Of a DNA stretch of 64,000 nucleotides, positions 33,580-41,686 are shown one piece after another. Under the pieces are notes generated by a model. It had not been told where the DNA came from. It worked only from the letters and a program-made list of their open reading frames with translations, and did no database searches. The stretch's first letter is position 1; every line of letters starts with the position of its first letter. Source of the stretch: Actinomycetota bacterium (lineage in GTDB: Bacteria; Actinomycetota; Humimicrobiia; Hakubellales; JAMDDV01); assembly GCA_023488455.1 (NCBI GenBank), contig JAMDDV010000016.1, positions 1 through 64,000 on the forward strand, given 5' to 3'. The position numbers and the translations under genes are program-made.

Positions 33580-34569
33580 TTGGCTGAACTGAGAAGAGAT
33601 CCTGTTCATCGAAATTGGTCCATCATCTCCCCACGAAGGGCTAGGCGGCCAAATCATTTTAACGGGGAGAGGATGATTAAAGACCTTATATGTCCGTTTG
33701 ACTATGGGCAAGAGGGCGTTACACCGATGGAAGTTTTTTCTATTCGCGAGGATGGAAGTAAATCTGATGAACCTGGCTGGAGGGTGAGGGTTGTACCAAA
33801 CCTCTATTCAGCACTGCATTATCCAAGGGAGAAAGCATATCATGATCTCAGTTTTTACGAGATGGACGATTCGTTGGGCAACTGCGAAGTGATAGTGCAT
33901 ACTCCGGATCATGGTAAAAAGACCTCGGAATTCAGCCAAGATGAGATGGTTCTGGTGATTCGCACTTATATCAACAGGTTCATGGCACAGAGGGGTTATC
34001 CAGATTTGAAGTATACAACGATATTCTATAATCATGGGGAGAAGGCTGGCGCTTCGCTTGAGCATGAGCACAGTCAGCTTTATTCGATGTCGTTTATACC
34101 CCCAAAGGTTATAAGGGAATTAGATAATGCACGAACGTATTACGAGCAGAATGATAAATGTATTTTCTGTCAAATGCTGGAGGTGGAGATAAGAGATAGA
34201 AAAAGGATGGTATTTCGGAACGACCATTTTGTTGCGTTTTGCCCTTATGCCTCAATAAAACCGTTTGAGGTATGGATTTTGCCCACCCAACACTGTGCGG
34301 ATTTTGATGAACAGCGCGAGGAAGAAATAACATCGCTTGCTGATGTGTTCATATCTGTTTTGAAAAATATTGCTGAAAAGTTGCACGATCCACCACTGAA
34401 CTTCTATCTGCACAGTGCGCCGCACAATTTCTCGGACAAAGGTATATACCACTGGCATTTTGAGCTGTTCCCCAGGATTACGATGGTTGCTGGTTTTGAA
34501 CTGGCTACTGGCACCATGATAAACGTGGTCTCCCCTGAAGAGGCAGCTAGGATGATTACTGGTTCCTGA
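33580..34569 (+). CDS. galT: Galactose-1-phosphate uridylyltransferase-like HIT-superfamily protein
   Basis: A 329-residue nucleotidylyltransferase. The active-site triad region reads EHEHSQLYSM (canonical HPHGQ), and HWHFELFPR near the C-terminus completes the second half. In the N-terminal zinc motif the sequence is CPFDYG where GalT usually has CPFC, so one ligand is missing. A CIFC pair occurs near residue 193 instead. It would transfer UMP or a similar nucleotide to a sugar phosphate, but no other Leloir gene is near, so the substrate is uncertain. TTG 33580 is set by GGAAG at 33569-33573. Confidence 0.8.
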   Translation: MAELRRDPVHRNWSIISPRRARRPNHFNGERMIKDLICPFDYGQEGVTPMEVFSIREDGSKSDEPGWRVRVVPNLYSALHYPREKAYHDLSFYEMDDSLGNCEVIVHTPDHGKKTSEFSQDEMVLVIRTYINRFMAQRGYPDLKYTTIFYNHGEKAGASLEHEHSQLYSMSFIPPKVIRELDNARTYYEQNDKCIFCQMLEVEIRDRKRMVFRNDHFVAFCPYASIKPFEVWILPTQHCADFDEQREEEITSLADVFISVLKNIAEKLHDPPLNFYLHSAPHNFSDKGIYHWHFELFPRITMVAGFELATGTMINVVSPEEAARMITGS

Positions 34570-34615
34570 CTTATAAAGAGACTTAGGAGATTGTTAATGA
34601 ACTGGGATGGTTTCG

Positions 34616-34644
34616 TTGACTCTGATGTCGAATTTTATTATTAT
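34616..34644 (+). promoter_or_regulatory. Promoter of the CAU tRNA gene
   Basis: TTGACT (34616-34621) and TATTAT (34639-34644) are separated by exactly 17 bases. Transcription would begin near 34651, six bases before the mature tRNA. Confidence 0.8.
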
Positions 34645-34656
34645 TTGTTTGCTTTA

Positions 34657-34733
34657 GGGCCCATAGCTCAGCTGGTTAGAGCAGCGCACTCATAATGCGG
34701 AGGTCCCAGGTTCGAATCCTGGTGGGCCCACCA
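34657..34733 (+). tRNA. tRNA with CAU anticodon (elongator Met or Ile2)
   Basis: 77 bases with CCA encoded. The acceptor stem GGGCCCA pairs with TGGGCCC. The D-stem is GCTC/GAGC, the anticodon stem is GCGCA/TGCGG with a G-G mismatch at its outer end, and the anticodon CAT lies at 34691-34693. The T-arm contains GGTTCGAATCC. The first base pair is G-C and the three G-C pairs of initiators are absent, so it is not the initiator. Elongator Met and lysidine-modified Ile2 cannot be separated by eye. A 27-43 mismatch is tolerated at this position in many tRNAs. Confidence 0.95.
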
Positions 34734-34850
34734 AAACTATGACTCTTTATATGAATGCTGTCCGGCTTTCGCGAAATAACGAACTTCACTGTGTTGTAAA
34801 CAGCATTAATGTTATTATTTTCGAGCATGGAAAAATTGAGAGAAAATTAA

Positions 34851-35561
34851 TTGAGTCTTAACCAGGATTTGATCTTAATTCAGAAGATGGATATTGAAAT
34901 TGATCGGCTTGGCAATAATTTCAATAATTTAACTCAAAGGGAGCAGTTATCCGTCTTGCTGAGAGAGCAGGAGGAGGATCAGGCAGAGCTGGATAGGACT
35001 CAACAGGAGTTACATGATAGAAAGCAGAGGTCAAAGAAAGCGGAGGATCAAAGCTCAATTCTCGAGCAGAAGATTAAGAGAGAAGAGAACAGGCTTTACA
35101 GCGGTACCGTTTCAAACCCTAAGGAGTTAATGGGAATAAAATCGGAAACTGATGACCTCAAAAAGCAGGTTGACAGGCTGGACACGGAGATCCTTGAGCA
35201 GATGGAAGCGCTGGACATCTTAGGGGAAAAGGAGAGCAGCCTTCTGAGGGTTCTTGAAGAAAGAAAAGTTGAGATTGGTAAGCTGGAGTCTGAGATAATG
35301 CAGCTTGAATCAGATATCAGGTCTTCGATATTAAAGCTCCAAGAGGAAGTTTCAAATGCAAGAGGAAGGATCAGCGAAGACGTGCTGATTCTTTATGATA
35401 GGCTGAGGAAGGAGAAGGGTGGAAGGGTGGTCGCTACGATAAAGGATAGGGTATGTTCGGTATGCAATATGACCCTTCCTTTTGAAAAAATGGAAAAGAT
35501 GAACGACAGGGAACAGTTTTACAGGTGTGAGTTTTGCAGAAGGATAATTGTAATTGAGTGA
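34851..35561 (+). CDS. Coiled-coil protein with C-terminal C4 zinc ribbon
   Basis: The 236-residue protein has a long heptad-rich coiled coil (about 10-180) followed by a zinc ribbon, CSVCNMTLP and then YRCEFCRRII (about 203-230), of the PF02591 type. Proteins of this architecture are widespread in Actinobacteria and often stand next to an RNase H gene, as here; their role may involve nucleic acid metabolism but is not established. TTG 34851 is used, with only a weak purine stretch upstream. The stop overlaps the RNase H start by eight bases. Confidence 0.8.
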   Translation: MSLNQDLILIQKMDIEIDRLGNNFNNLTQREQLSVLLREQEEDQAELDRTQQELHDRKQRSKKAEDQSSILEQKIKREENRLYSGTVSNPKELMGIKSETDDLKKQVDRLDTEILEQMEALDILGEKESSLLRVLEERKVEIGKLESEIMQLESDIRSSILKLQEEVSNARGRISEDVLILYDRLRKEKGGRVVATIKDRVCSVCNMTLPFEKMEKMNDREQFYRCEFCRRIIVIE

Positions 35562-35958
35562 TGAGAGCTATATTGCCTACATAGATGGTGGTTCAAGTGG
35601 TAATCCTGGAGAATCTGCAATTGGCGGTGTGATCATATTTCCTGATGGGAAAAAAGAGGTATATAGTCAGAAGATCGGGTATGCAACCAATAATTATGCC
35701 GAATATAGTTCACTGATAAATGCCCTTGGCAAGCTGATTTTAGCTGGAGCTAAGCACGTGGTAGTGAAGAGCGACAGTACGCTTCTGGTTTCGCAGGTTA
35801 GGGGAGAATTTAGAGTCAGGAACAAAGATTTAAAGAGGCTGCACTCGAAGGCGATATCGATGATTTCCAGCTTTGAGGAATTCAGGATCTACCACATCAA
35901 CAGGGAAGAAAACAGAGAAGCTGACCGGTTGGTGAAGAAGGCGCTTACCCTTCACTAA
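35554..35958 (+). CDS. RNase H-like ribonuclease
   Basis: A 134-residue RNase H fold protein. The four acidic catalytic residues are visible in YIDGGSSGNPG (Asp), NNYAEYSSLI (Glu), VKSDSTLLVSQ (Asp) and NREADRLVKKA (Asp). It cleaves RNA in RNA-DNA hybrids. The size and the RG-x-F-x-V-R-N-K insert resemble the stand-alone archaeal/actinobacterial RNase HI group rather than E. coli RnhA. It starts at a TTG overlapping the zinc-ribbon gene and ends 51 bases before fabZ. Confidence 0.88.
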   Translation: MSDESYIAYIDGGSSGNPGESAIGGVIIFPDGKKEVYSQKIGYATNNYAEYSSLINALGKLILAGAKHVVVKSDSTLLVSQVRGEFRVRNKDLKRLHSKAISMISSFEEFRIYHINREENREADRLVKKALTLH

Positions 35959-36009
35959 AATCTGTCAACTTTTAAAAAATCGAGGGCGTCTAATCCAGGA
36001 ATTTCAGCC

Positions 36010-36444
36010 ATGTTAAATAAAGAAGAGATCAAGTCAATAATTCCGCACAGGGAACCGTTTCTATTCGTAGACGAAGTCATTGAAATGGTCCCTGAAGAAA
36101 GAATAAAAGCGGTTAAATACGTGAGTGAAAATGATTTTTACTTTCCAGGCCATTTCCCTGGTCTTCCAATCATGCCTGGTGTGATCATGATAGAGGCACT
36201 TGCGCAAGCTGGCGCCATTGCTCTGCTGTATCAAAAGAAAGATAAGATCGTACTTTTTGCAGGAATTGAAGGGGCTCGTTTCAAGAGTGTTGTAAAGCCT
36301 GGGGAAAGGCTTGAACTGAATGTCGAGATCATTGCAAAAAGAGGGTCTTACGGCAAAGCCAGTGCCAAGGCACTGGTCAATGGTGAGATAGCATGCCAGG
36401 CCGTAATATCGTTTTTTGTAGTTGATAAAAGCGAAGTAAAGTAA
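36010..36444 (+). CDS. fabZ: 3-hydroxyacyl-[acyl-carrier-protein] dehydratase FabZ
   Basis: Dehydrates 3-hydroxyacyl-ACP in fatty acid elongation. The 144-residue hot-dog protein has IIPHREPFLFVDEV near the N-terminus. The catalytic His is in FPGHFPGLPIMPGV and the catalytic Glu in IEALAQAGA (about 45-70). It is the first gene of the fatty-acid set. Its stop shares one base with the fabD start (TAATG). CCAGGA lies at suitable distance before the ATG. Confidence 0.94.
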   Translation: MLNKEEIKSIIPHREPFLFVDEVIEMVPEERIKAVKYVSENDFYFPGHFPGLPIMPGVIMIEALAQAGAIALLYQKKDKIVLFAGIEGARFKSVVKPGERLELNVEIIAKRGSYGKASAKALVNGEIACQAVISFFVVDKSEVK

Positions 36445-37364
36445 TGAGCATGAAATATTGCGCCTTCCCGGGACAAGGTTCCCAGCAGTATGGTATGGGT
36501 GCAGACTTGTTGCGTTCCCTTCATTTCCAGCAGAGGTATATGAAAACGGCTACAAGGATACTCTCTTATGATCCACTTGAGGTTATCTGTGATGATAAGG
36601 GAGATGCATTGAACAGAACTCTCTATGCACAGCCAGCTCTATTCCTGGTGGAGGTGGCGGTATATATCGAAATTGTTTCAGCAAGGATGACTCCGGATTT
36701 GATGATCGGTCACTCAATGGGCGAGTACAGTGCCATCTTTTGTGCTGGGATGATCGATTTTGAGGAAGTGCTCTGGCTTGTAAAAAGAAGGGCTGAAGTC
36801 ATGGAAGAGGAGAACCAGAAGAATCCTGGTGCAATGGCAGCAGTGATTGGGAACGACCTCGATCTGGCCCTTAAGATAATCTCCAGTAGCGGTCTTGACG
36901 TTTATCCTGCCAATTATAACTCCGCAGATCAGCTCGTGATAAGCGGCAGGAGAGATGATGTTGATAAGTTATTCGATGAGCTTACGCACAGTGGCTTCAG
37001 GTTCATAAGGTTAAAAGTCGGAGTAGCATCACACAGCCCGCTCATGGAGGAGCTATCGGTTGAGCTTGGCAGGGCGCTGAACTCGGTCAACTTCGTTGAC
37101 CCCTCGATCAAAGTTCTATCGCTGACGACACTTGAGCTATTTACGAAGTCAAATGTGCGCAGCTTGTTGGAGGATCAGATAAAAAAGCCGATCCTCTTTT
37201 ACCAGGGTATAAAGAAGCTCATTTCAACTGATGAAGAAGTCAGGTTTATTGAGGTGGGGCCATCAAATGTTCTGACCAGGTTGATTAACAGAATCTCGGG
37301 GCGCGATTTGTGCATTCCGGTCTCTGGCAATAAGGCCGCTGATGTGATCAATTTTTTTGAATGA
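36444..37364 (+). CDS. fabD: Malonyl CoA-acyl carrier protein transacylase
   Basis: Loads malonyl groups onto ACP. The 306-residue protein starts with CAFPGQGSQQYGMG. The nucleophile Ser is in GHSMGEYSAIFCAG (about 90-103), the catalytic His in ASHSPLM and a conserved Gln near QPALFLVE. The gene is coupled to fabZ by a TAATG junction. No fabH or acpP lies in this cluster, so initiation and carrier protein come from elsewhere in the genome. Confidence 0.94.
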   Translation: MSMKYCAFPGQGSQQYGMGADLLRSLHFQQRYMKTATRILSYDPLEVICDDKGDALNRTLYAQPALFLVEVAVYIEIVSARMTPDLMIGHSMGEYSAIFCAGMIDFEEVLWLVKRRAEVMEEENQKNPGAMAAVIGNDLDLALKIISSSGLDVYPANYNSADQLVISGRRDDVDKLFDELTHSGFRFIRLKVGVASHSPLMEELSVELGRALNSVNFVDPSIKVLSLTTLELFTKSNVRSLLEDQIKKPILFYQGIKKLISTDEEVRFIEVGPSNVLTRLINRISGRDLCIPVSGNKAADVINFFE

Positions 37365-37400
37365 ACGGCATTGGATTTCCATTCCAGGAGGGTGAAAATA

Positions 37401-38129
37401 ATGTTACTTAAGGATAAGATATGTCTTGTCACGGGAGGTTCGCGTGGAATAGGAGCAGCCATTGCGGGAGTTTTTGTTGAAAATGGAGCTCTTGTTGCTG
37501 TATGCGATGTATCGGATGAAGATATGGCCGCAAAGTCAGGCGAATTGGCTAACCCGAGGTTTTACAGGACTGATGTCTCAAACGAAGATGATGTTAAGGG
37601 ACTTTTCGATAAGATGATTACTGACTATGGTCGTGTCGATGTGCTGGTAAACAATGCGGGAATAAATCGTGATGGATTCTTGCTGCGCATGAGCGAGGAG
37701 GATTGGGATAAGGTCATCGATGTTAACCTAAAAGGCAGTTTTTTGTGTTCCAAACATGCCACAAGGCTGATGATAAGGCAGAATTCTGGTTCCATCATTA
37801 ACATTTCAAGCGTTGTTGGCATTACCGGAAACGTCGGTCAGGCAAACTATTCGGCATCTAAGGCAGGCTTGATAGGTCTGACCAAGTCGCTGGCAAGGGA
37901 GTTCGCTTCGAGGAGCATCAGGGTTAATGCTATCGCACCCGGGTTCATAAAAACTGTGATGACCGAGCGAGTTCCGGATGAAATAAAAACGGGATATCTG
38001 GACAGGATTCCCTTAAAGCGTTTTGGTGAACCGCTGGAGGTCGCAAATGTAGTGCTTTTTCTGGCATCCGACCTATCTTCGTACGTCACCGGCCAGGTGA
38101 TAATAGTTGATGGAGGGATGGCGGCGTGA
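37401..38129 (+). CDS. fabG: 3-oxoacyl-[acyl-carrier-protein] reductase
   Basis: NADPH-dependent short-chain dehydrogenase reducing 3-oxoacyl-ACP. Visible are the TGGSRGIGAAIA nucleotide site (about 11-22), NNAGINRDGFLLRM, the active Ser in NISSVVGITGN, and YSASKAGLIGL with the catalytic Tyr and Lys. ATG 37401 is the start, eight bases after AGGAGGG; the frame is open to 37371 but that extension lacks a signal. The stop overlaps the fabF GTG start (GTGA). Confidence 0.95.
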   Translation: MLLKDKICLVTGGSRGIGAAIAGVFVENGALVAVCDVSDEDMAAKSGELANPRFYRTDVSNEDDVKGLFDKMITDYGRVDVLVNNAGINRDGFLLRMSEEDWDKVIDVNLKGSFLCSKHATRLMIRQNSGSIINISSVVGITGNVGQANYSASKAGLIGLTKSLAREFASRSIRVNAIAPGFIKTVMTERVPDEIKTGYLDRIPLKRFGEPLEVANVVLFLASDLSSYVTGQVIIVDGGMAA

Positions 38130-39391
38130 GAAGAAAGCACGAAATAAGCAAATATCTAAACAGGGTTGTAGTAACTGGCATGGGTGTAATATCCTCAATT
38201 GGATATTCAAATGATGCATTTTTTGAGAATCTGCGAAAAGGGGTCTCAGGTGTCCGGAGGATCTCCCACTTTGACCCCGAAGGGTATGCTACGCAGATAG
38301 CGGCTGAGGTCAGGGATTTTGATCCAGTAAACTATATGGAGCTGAAGCAATTAAAAAGAATGGACAGGTTTTCCCAGCTTGCAGTTGCAGCAGCCAGTAT
38401 CGCAATAGAGGACGCCTGCTTGAAGATCGATGGAAATGCAGACGATACAGGAGTTCTTGTAGCCAGCGGCGTTGGCGGCCTTTACACTGTCGAGGAGCAG
38501 AACAAAAGGCTTTTAGAACTGGGTCCTGGAAGGGTTAGTCCGCTTCTAATACCAATGATGATACCCAATATGGCCGCGGCACAGGTTTCCATTCAGTTTG
38601 GAGCGCGCGGTCCTGTTAACTCAGTGTGCACAGCTTGTGCCGCTGGCACACAGGCGATAGGGGATGCTTTTGAGGTGATACGACGCGGAGAGGCAACAGT
38701 AATGCTCTGCGGGGGAAGCGAGGCGTCGATAACTCCACTGGGCATAAGCGGCTTTGCTGCTATGAAAGCAATGTCTACCCGTAATGATGAACCACAGAGG
38801 GCAAGCCGGCCCTTTGATATCGAGCGTGATGGGTTTGTAATGGGTGAAGGAGCTGGAATCCTCGTGATTGAAGAAATAGGGTATGCTATTTCAAGAGGAG
38901 CAAAGATACTTGCTGAGGTCGTGGGTTACGGTTCTACAGGAGATGCTTACCATCTGACCGCACTGGAGAGCTCGGGCGTTAACGCCGCGAGGGCTATGCA
39001 AAATGCGATGATCGATGCTGGTGTGAGCAGCAACGAGATTGGTTACATAAATCCACACGGTACCTCGACGCCGCTGAATGATAAGGTGGAGACAAAAGCG
39101 ATTAAGATAGTACTTGGGGAAGAAGCTTATGATGTTCCAATAAGTTCAACCAAGTCCATGACCGGGCACTGTTTGGGTGCTGCAGGAGCGATAGAGGCGG
39201 CGATATGCGTCGATGTCATACGCAGCGGTATCATTCCGCCCACTATTAACCTTGATGTGCCTGACCCACTTTGTGACCTTGATTATGTGCCAGGGGTCTC
39301 AAGGAAGAAAAACGTCGATGTCGCTATGTCTAACTCAATGGGATTTGGTGGGCACAATGCAACTATTATATTTAAGAGGTATGCTGATTGA
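38126..39391 (+). CDS. fabF: 3-oxoacyl-[acyl-carrier-protein] synthase II
   Basis: Condensing enzyme that elongates acyl-ACP with malonyl-ACP. The 421-residue protein has the active-site Cys in VCTACAAGTQAIGDA and the two His in NPHGTSTPLND and TGHCLGAAGAIEA. The N-terminus RVVVTGMGVISSIGY is typical. The GTG start is coupled to fabG; the first 12 residues are an unusual basic extension, so a later start is conceivable. It is followed by accD in a TTGA overlap. Confidence 0.94.
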   Translation: MRRKHEISKYLNRVVVTGMGVISSIGYSNDAFFENLRKGVSGVRRISHFDPEGYATQIAAEVRDFDPVNYMELKQLKRMDRFSQLAVAAASIAIEDACLKIDGNADDTGVLVASGVGGLYTVEEQNKRLLELGPGRVSPLLIPMMIPNMAAAQVSIQFGARGPVNSVCTACAAGTQAIGDAFEVIRRGEATVMLCGGSEASITPLGISGFAAMKAMSTRNDEPQRASRPFDIERDGFVMGEGAGILVIEEIGYAISRGAKILAEVVGYGSTGDAYHLTALESSGVNAARAMQNAMIDAGVSSNEIGYINPHGTSTPLNDKVETKAIKIVLGEEAYDVPISSTKSMTGHCLGAAGAIEAAICVDVIRSGIIPPTINLDVPDPLCDLDYVPGVSRKKNVDVAMSNSMGFGGHNATIIFKRYAD

Positions 39392-40305
39392 TTAAGTGCT
39401 CTAACTGCAAGATTGATCTGGATAAATCCAGCCTGGAAGCAAACTATTTTATGTGCCCCAACTGCGAGTTTCATTTTCCCATGCCTGCTTTGAACAGGAT
39501 AGCGATGATAGCAGACGATAATGCCAGCATAAAGGAGATCGGCACAGGCCTTAGGAGCAGTGATCCACTAAAATTTGTGGACGTAAGGCCTTATCCAGAA
39601 AGGCTGCTTGAGGCGGTGGATCAGACCTCTCTGGAGGAGGCAATTGTTGTCGTGGAGTGTCAGGTGGGTGGGATGTTGTGCGTTTTAGCGGTCATGGATT
39701 TTGGGTTCATGGGGGGGAGCATGGGAGCTGTTGTCGGAGAGAAGTTCGTTTTAGCTACAGAACACAGCATCAAGAAAAATACCCCGCTAATCGTTTTTAC
39801 TGCATCGGGTGGAGCGAGGATGCAGGAGGGGATTATATCGCTGATGCAGATGTCGAAGACGCTGATGGCAGTCCTTGACCTTTCAAGAAACCGAATCCCG
39901 TTTATAACCGTGCTAACTCACCCGACGACGGGTGGAGTGTATGCAAGTTTCGCAACTCAGGCTGACATAATTCTAAGCGAACCTGATATACTGGCCTGTT
40001 TTGCGGGTCCCAGGGTCATAAAACAGACGATCGGAAGGGATCTGCCCGAGGATTTTGGCACCCCCGACTTCTGTTTTGCCGCGGGGCACATCGATAAAGT
40101 GGTGAAAAGAAAAGATTTAAGATATAACCTTGTGGAAATATTAAGCTTATTCAGAGGAGCAATTGAGATTGGAAGAGGGAAAACAAGACCTTTACCAGAA
40201 GGAGATCGACAGGTTAGGGGAGGAATTGGCAGGATTAAAAAAATTACCGCTCTTGCCTGGCGTACACTTGGAAGGTTTTATAAAAAAATTATCGGACAGA
40301 ATTAA
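39388..40305 (+). CDS. accD: Acetyl-CoA carboxylase carboxyltransferase, beta subunit
   Basis: Transfers CO2 from carboxybiotin to acetyl-CoA together with AccA. The N-terminal zinc finger (CSNC ... CPNC, about 4-27) and the core ASGGARMQEG and PTTGGVYASFATQADIIL mark AccD. The usual protein ends soon after LVEILSLF (about residue 257). Here about 48 further, strongly basic residues continue in frame, and that stretch overlaps the accA coding region by 143 bases. The start is TTG 39388, overlapping the fabF stop. The beta tail could be real or could reflect a late stop with little consequence. Confidence 0.93.
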   Translation: MIKCSNCKIDLDKSSLEANYFMCPNCEFHFPMPALNRIAMIADDNASIKEIGTGLRSSDPLKFVDVRPYPERLLEAVDQTSLEEAIVVVECQVGGMLCVLAVMDFGFMGGSMGAVVGEKFVLATEHSIKKNTPLIVFTASGGARMQEGIISLMQMSKTLMAVLDLSRNRIPFITVLTHPTTGGVYASFATQADIILSEPDILACFAGPRVIKQTIGRDLPEDFGTPDFCFAAGHIDKVVKRKDLRYNLVEILSLFRGAIEIGRGKTRPLPEGDRQVRGGIGRIKKITALAWRTLGRFYKKIIGQN

Positions 40306-41134
40306 GGACCTTGCTGATAGGAAACACAGGGCAGCGTGGCGGACGGTAAAGATCTCCCGTCACCCAAAAAGGCCGCAGATGCTGGACTATCTAAACCTGG
40401 TATTTGATAAATTTTATGAGTTAAGCGGGGACAGGAGGACGGGTGATGACAAAGCCATAGTTTGCGGTCTGGCTGCAATTGAAGGTGAGACCTGCGTTGT
40501 GATTGGTCATCAGAAAGGTCACGATACAAAAGAGCGAATATACAGGAATTTTGGGATGGCAAACCCATCAGGTTACCATAAAGCCATCAGGATTATGCAG
40601 TTGGCGGAAAAATTTGGTTTCCCGGTCATCACTTTTGTGGACACACCTGGTGCATTTCCCGCAGTGGAAGCAGAAGAGCAGAACCAGGGCTACGCGATTT
40701 CAAGCTGCATTTTAAAGATGCTCTCCGTAAAGGTTCCGACGGTTGCCTTTGTCATTGGAGAAGGAGGAAGCGGGGGTGCGCTTGCGCTTGCCTCTGCAGA
40801 CAAGGTTTACGTTCTTGCGAATGCCACTTATTCTGTCATCTCACCTGAGGGTTGTGCCTCGATATTATGGAAGGATGCGAAGATGGCGCCACTGGCAGCC
40901 AATGCTTTAAAATTAACTGCACAGGACCTGTTTTCGCTTGGTGTTGTGGACGATATAATCCTTGAGCCCATAGGTGGAGCACAGAGGAATGTCCAAAAGA
41001 TTGCAATGGATATGCGGGACAGAATACTATTCGTGATCAGGAAGTACAGATCGAGCGGTAAAGAATTTGATACGGAAGCAAGGAAGAACAGATACCTGTC
41101 TTATGGGCAGGATAAGATCATTGGTAAGGACTGA
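40163..41134 (+). CDS. accA: Acetyl-CoA carboxylase carboxyltransferase, alpha subunit
   Basis: The alpha subunit of carboxyltransferase. The 323-residue protein shows RHPKRPQMLDYLNLVFD, GDDKAIVCGLAAIEG, GHQKGHDTKERIYRNFGM, and the oxyanion-hole regions TPGAFPAVEAEEQNQG, GEGGSGGALALASAD and SPEGCASILWKDA. TTG 40163 is preferred because AGAGGAG precedes it and the encoded N-terminal helix aligns with known AccA starts; that places it 143 bases inside accD. No biotin carboxylase or carrier gene is in the window. Confidence 0.93.
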   Translation: MRLEEGKQDLYQKEIDRLGEELAGLKKLPLLPGVHLEGFIKKLSDRIKDLADRKHRAAWRTVKISRHPKRPQMLDYLNLVFDKFYELSGDRRTGDDKAIVCGLAAIEGETCVVIGHQKGHDTKERIYRNFGMANPSGYHKAIRIMQLAEKFGFPVITFVDTPGAFPAVEAEEQNQGYAISSCILKMLSVKVPTVAFVIGEGGSGGALALASADKVYVLANATYSVISPEGCASILWKDAKMAPLAANALKLTAQDLFSLGVVDDIILEPIGGAQRNVQKIAMDMRDRILFVIRKYRSSGKEFDTEARKNRYLSYGQDKIIGKD

Positions 41135-41146
41135 TAAAGTCTGATC

Positions 41147-41683
41147 ATGGCAAAGAAGGGTCTTGTGCACATTTATACGGGTGACGGGAAGGGCAAGACC
41201 ACTGCAGCTATCGGTCTTTGCTTGAGAAGCCTTGCGTATGGCAACAAGGCTCTCGTAGTTCAGTTCTTGAAGGCAAGGGAAAAAGCGAGCGGCGAGATAG
41301 TGGCCCTCTCAGCCGCTTTTCCGAATGTTGAAATAAGAAGGTTCGGCAGCTGGATCACCCCTCAGACGAGTAAGGAGGAGGTGGAGAAGAGTCATAAGCC
41401 AAGGATCAGGGCGGGATTTAAGTTCGCGCGCAGCGCAGTTTCGAGCGGAGAATTTGATCTAGTTGTCCTGGATGAGCTTTGCGTCGCTGTTAAGTTCGGG
41501 CTTGTTACAGAAAGAGAGGTGCTTGATCTGATTTCCAGTAAAGCTGATAATACTGAGCTTGTTATTACCGGGAGATGGGCGACTGAAAAGTTAATCGATG
41601 CTGCGGATCTGGTCACCGAGATGGTTGAGATCAAGCATCCATTTAAAAGTGGGGTTGCAGCAAGAAAGGGTATTGAATATTAA
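41147..41683 (+). CDS. cobO: Cob(I)alamin adenosyltransferase, CobA/CobO type
   Basis: Adenosylates corrinoids with ATP. The 178-residue protein has the P-loop TGDGKGKTTAAIGL (about 9-22), LVVLDELCVAVKFGLV, VITGRWA and the C-terminal EIKHPFKSGVAARKGIEY, all typical of CobO/BtuR. It starts 12 bases after accA and is followed within four bases by a BtuC-like permease, indicating cobalamin uptake and activation as one unit. It acts in the cytoplasm. Confidence 0.95.
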   Translation: MAKKGLVHIYTGDGKGKTTAAIGLCLRSLAYGNKALVVQFLKAREKASGEIVALSAAFPNVEIRRFGSWITPQTSKEEVEKSHKPRIRAGFKFARSAVSSGEFDLVVLDELCVAVKFGLVTEREVLDLISSKADNTELVITGRWATEKLIDAADLVTEMVEIKHPFKSGVAARKGIEY

Positions 41684-41686
41684 CCC

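Noticed and set aside
34754..34807. AATGCTGT / ACAGCATT inverted repeat after the tRNA gene
   Set aside because: Only 8 bp with a 38-base loop and no T-tract; not convincing as terminator or operator.
41135..41146. Search for a cobalamin riboswitch before the cobalamin genes
   Set aside because: Only 12 bases separate accA from the adenosyltransferase gene, leaving no room; no B12-box-like element was seen.
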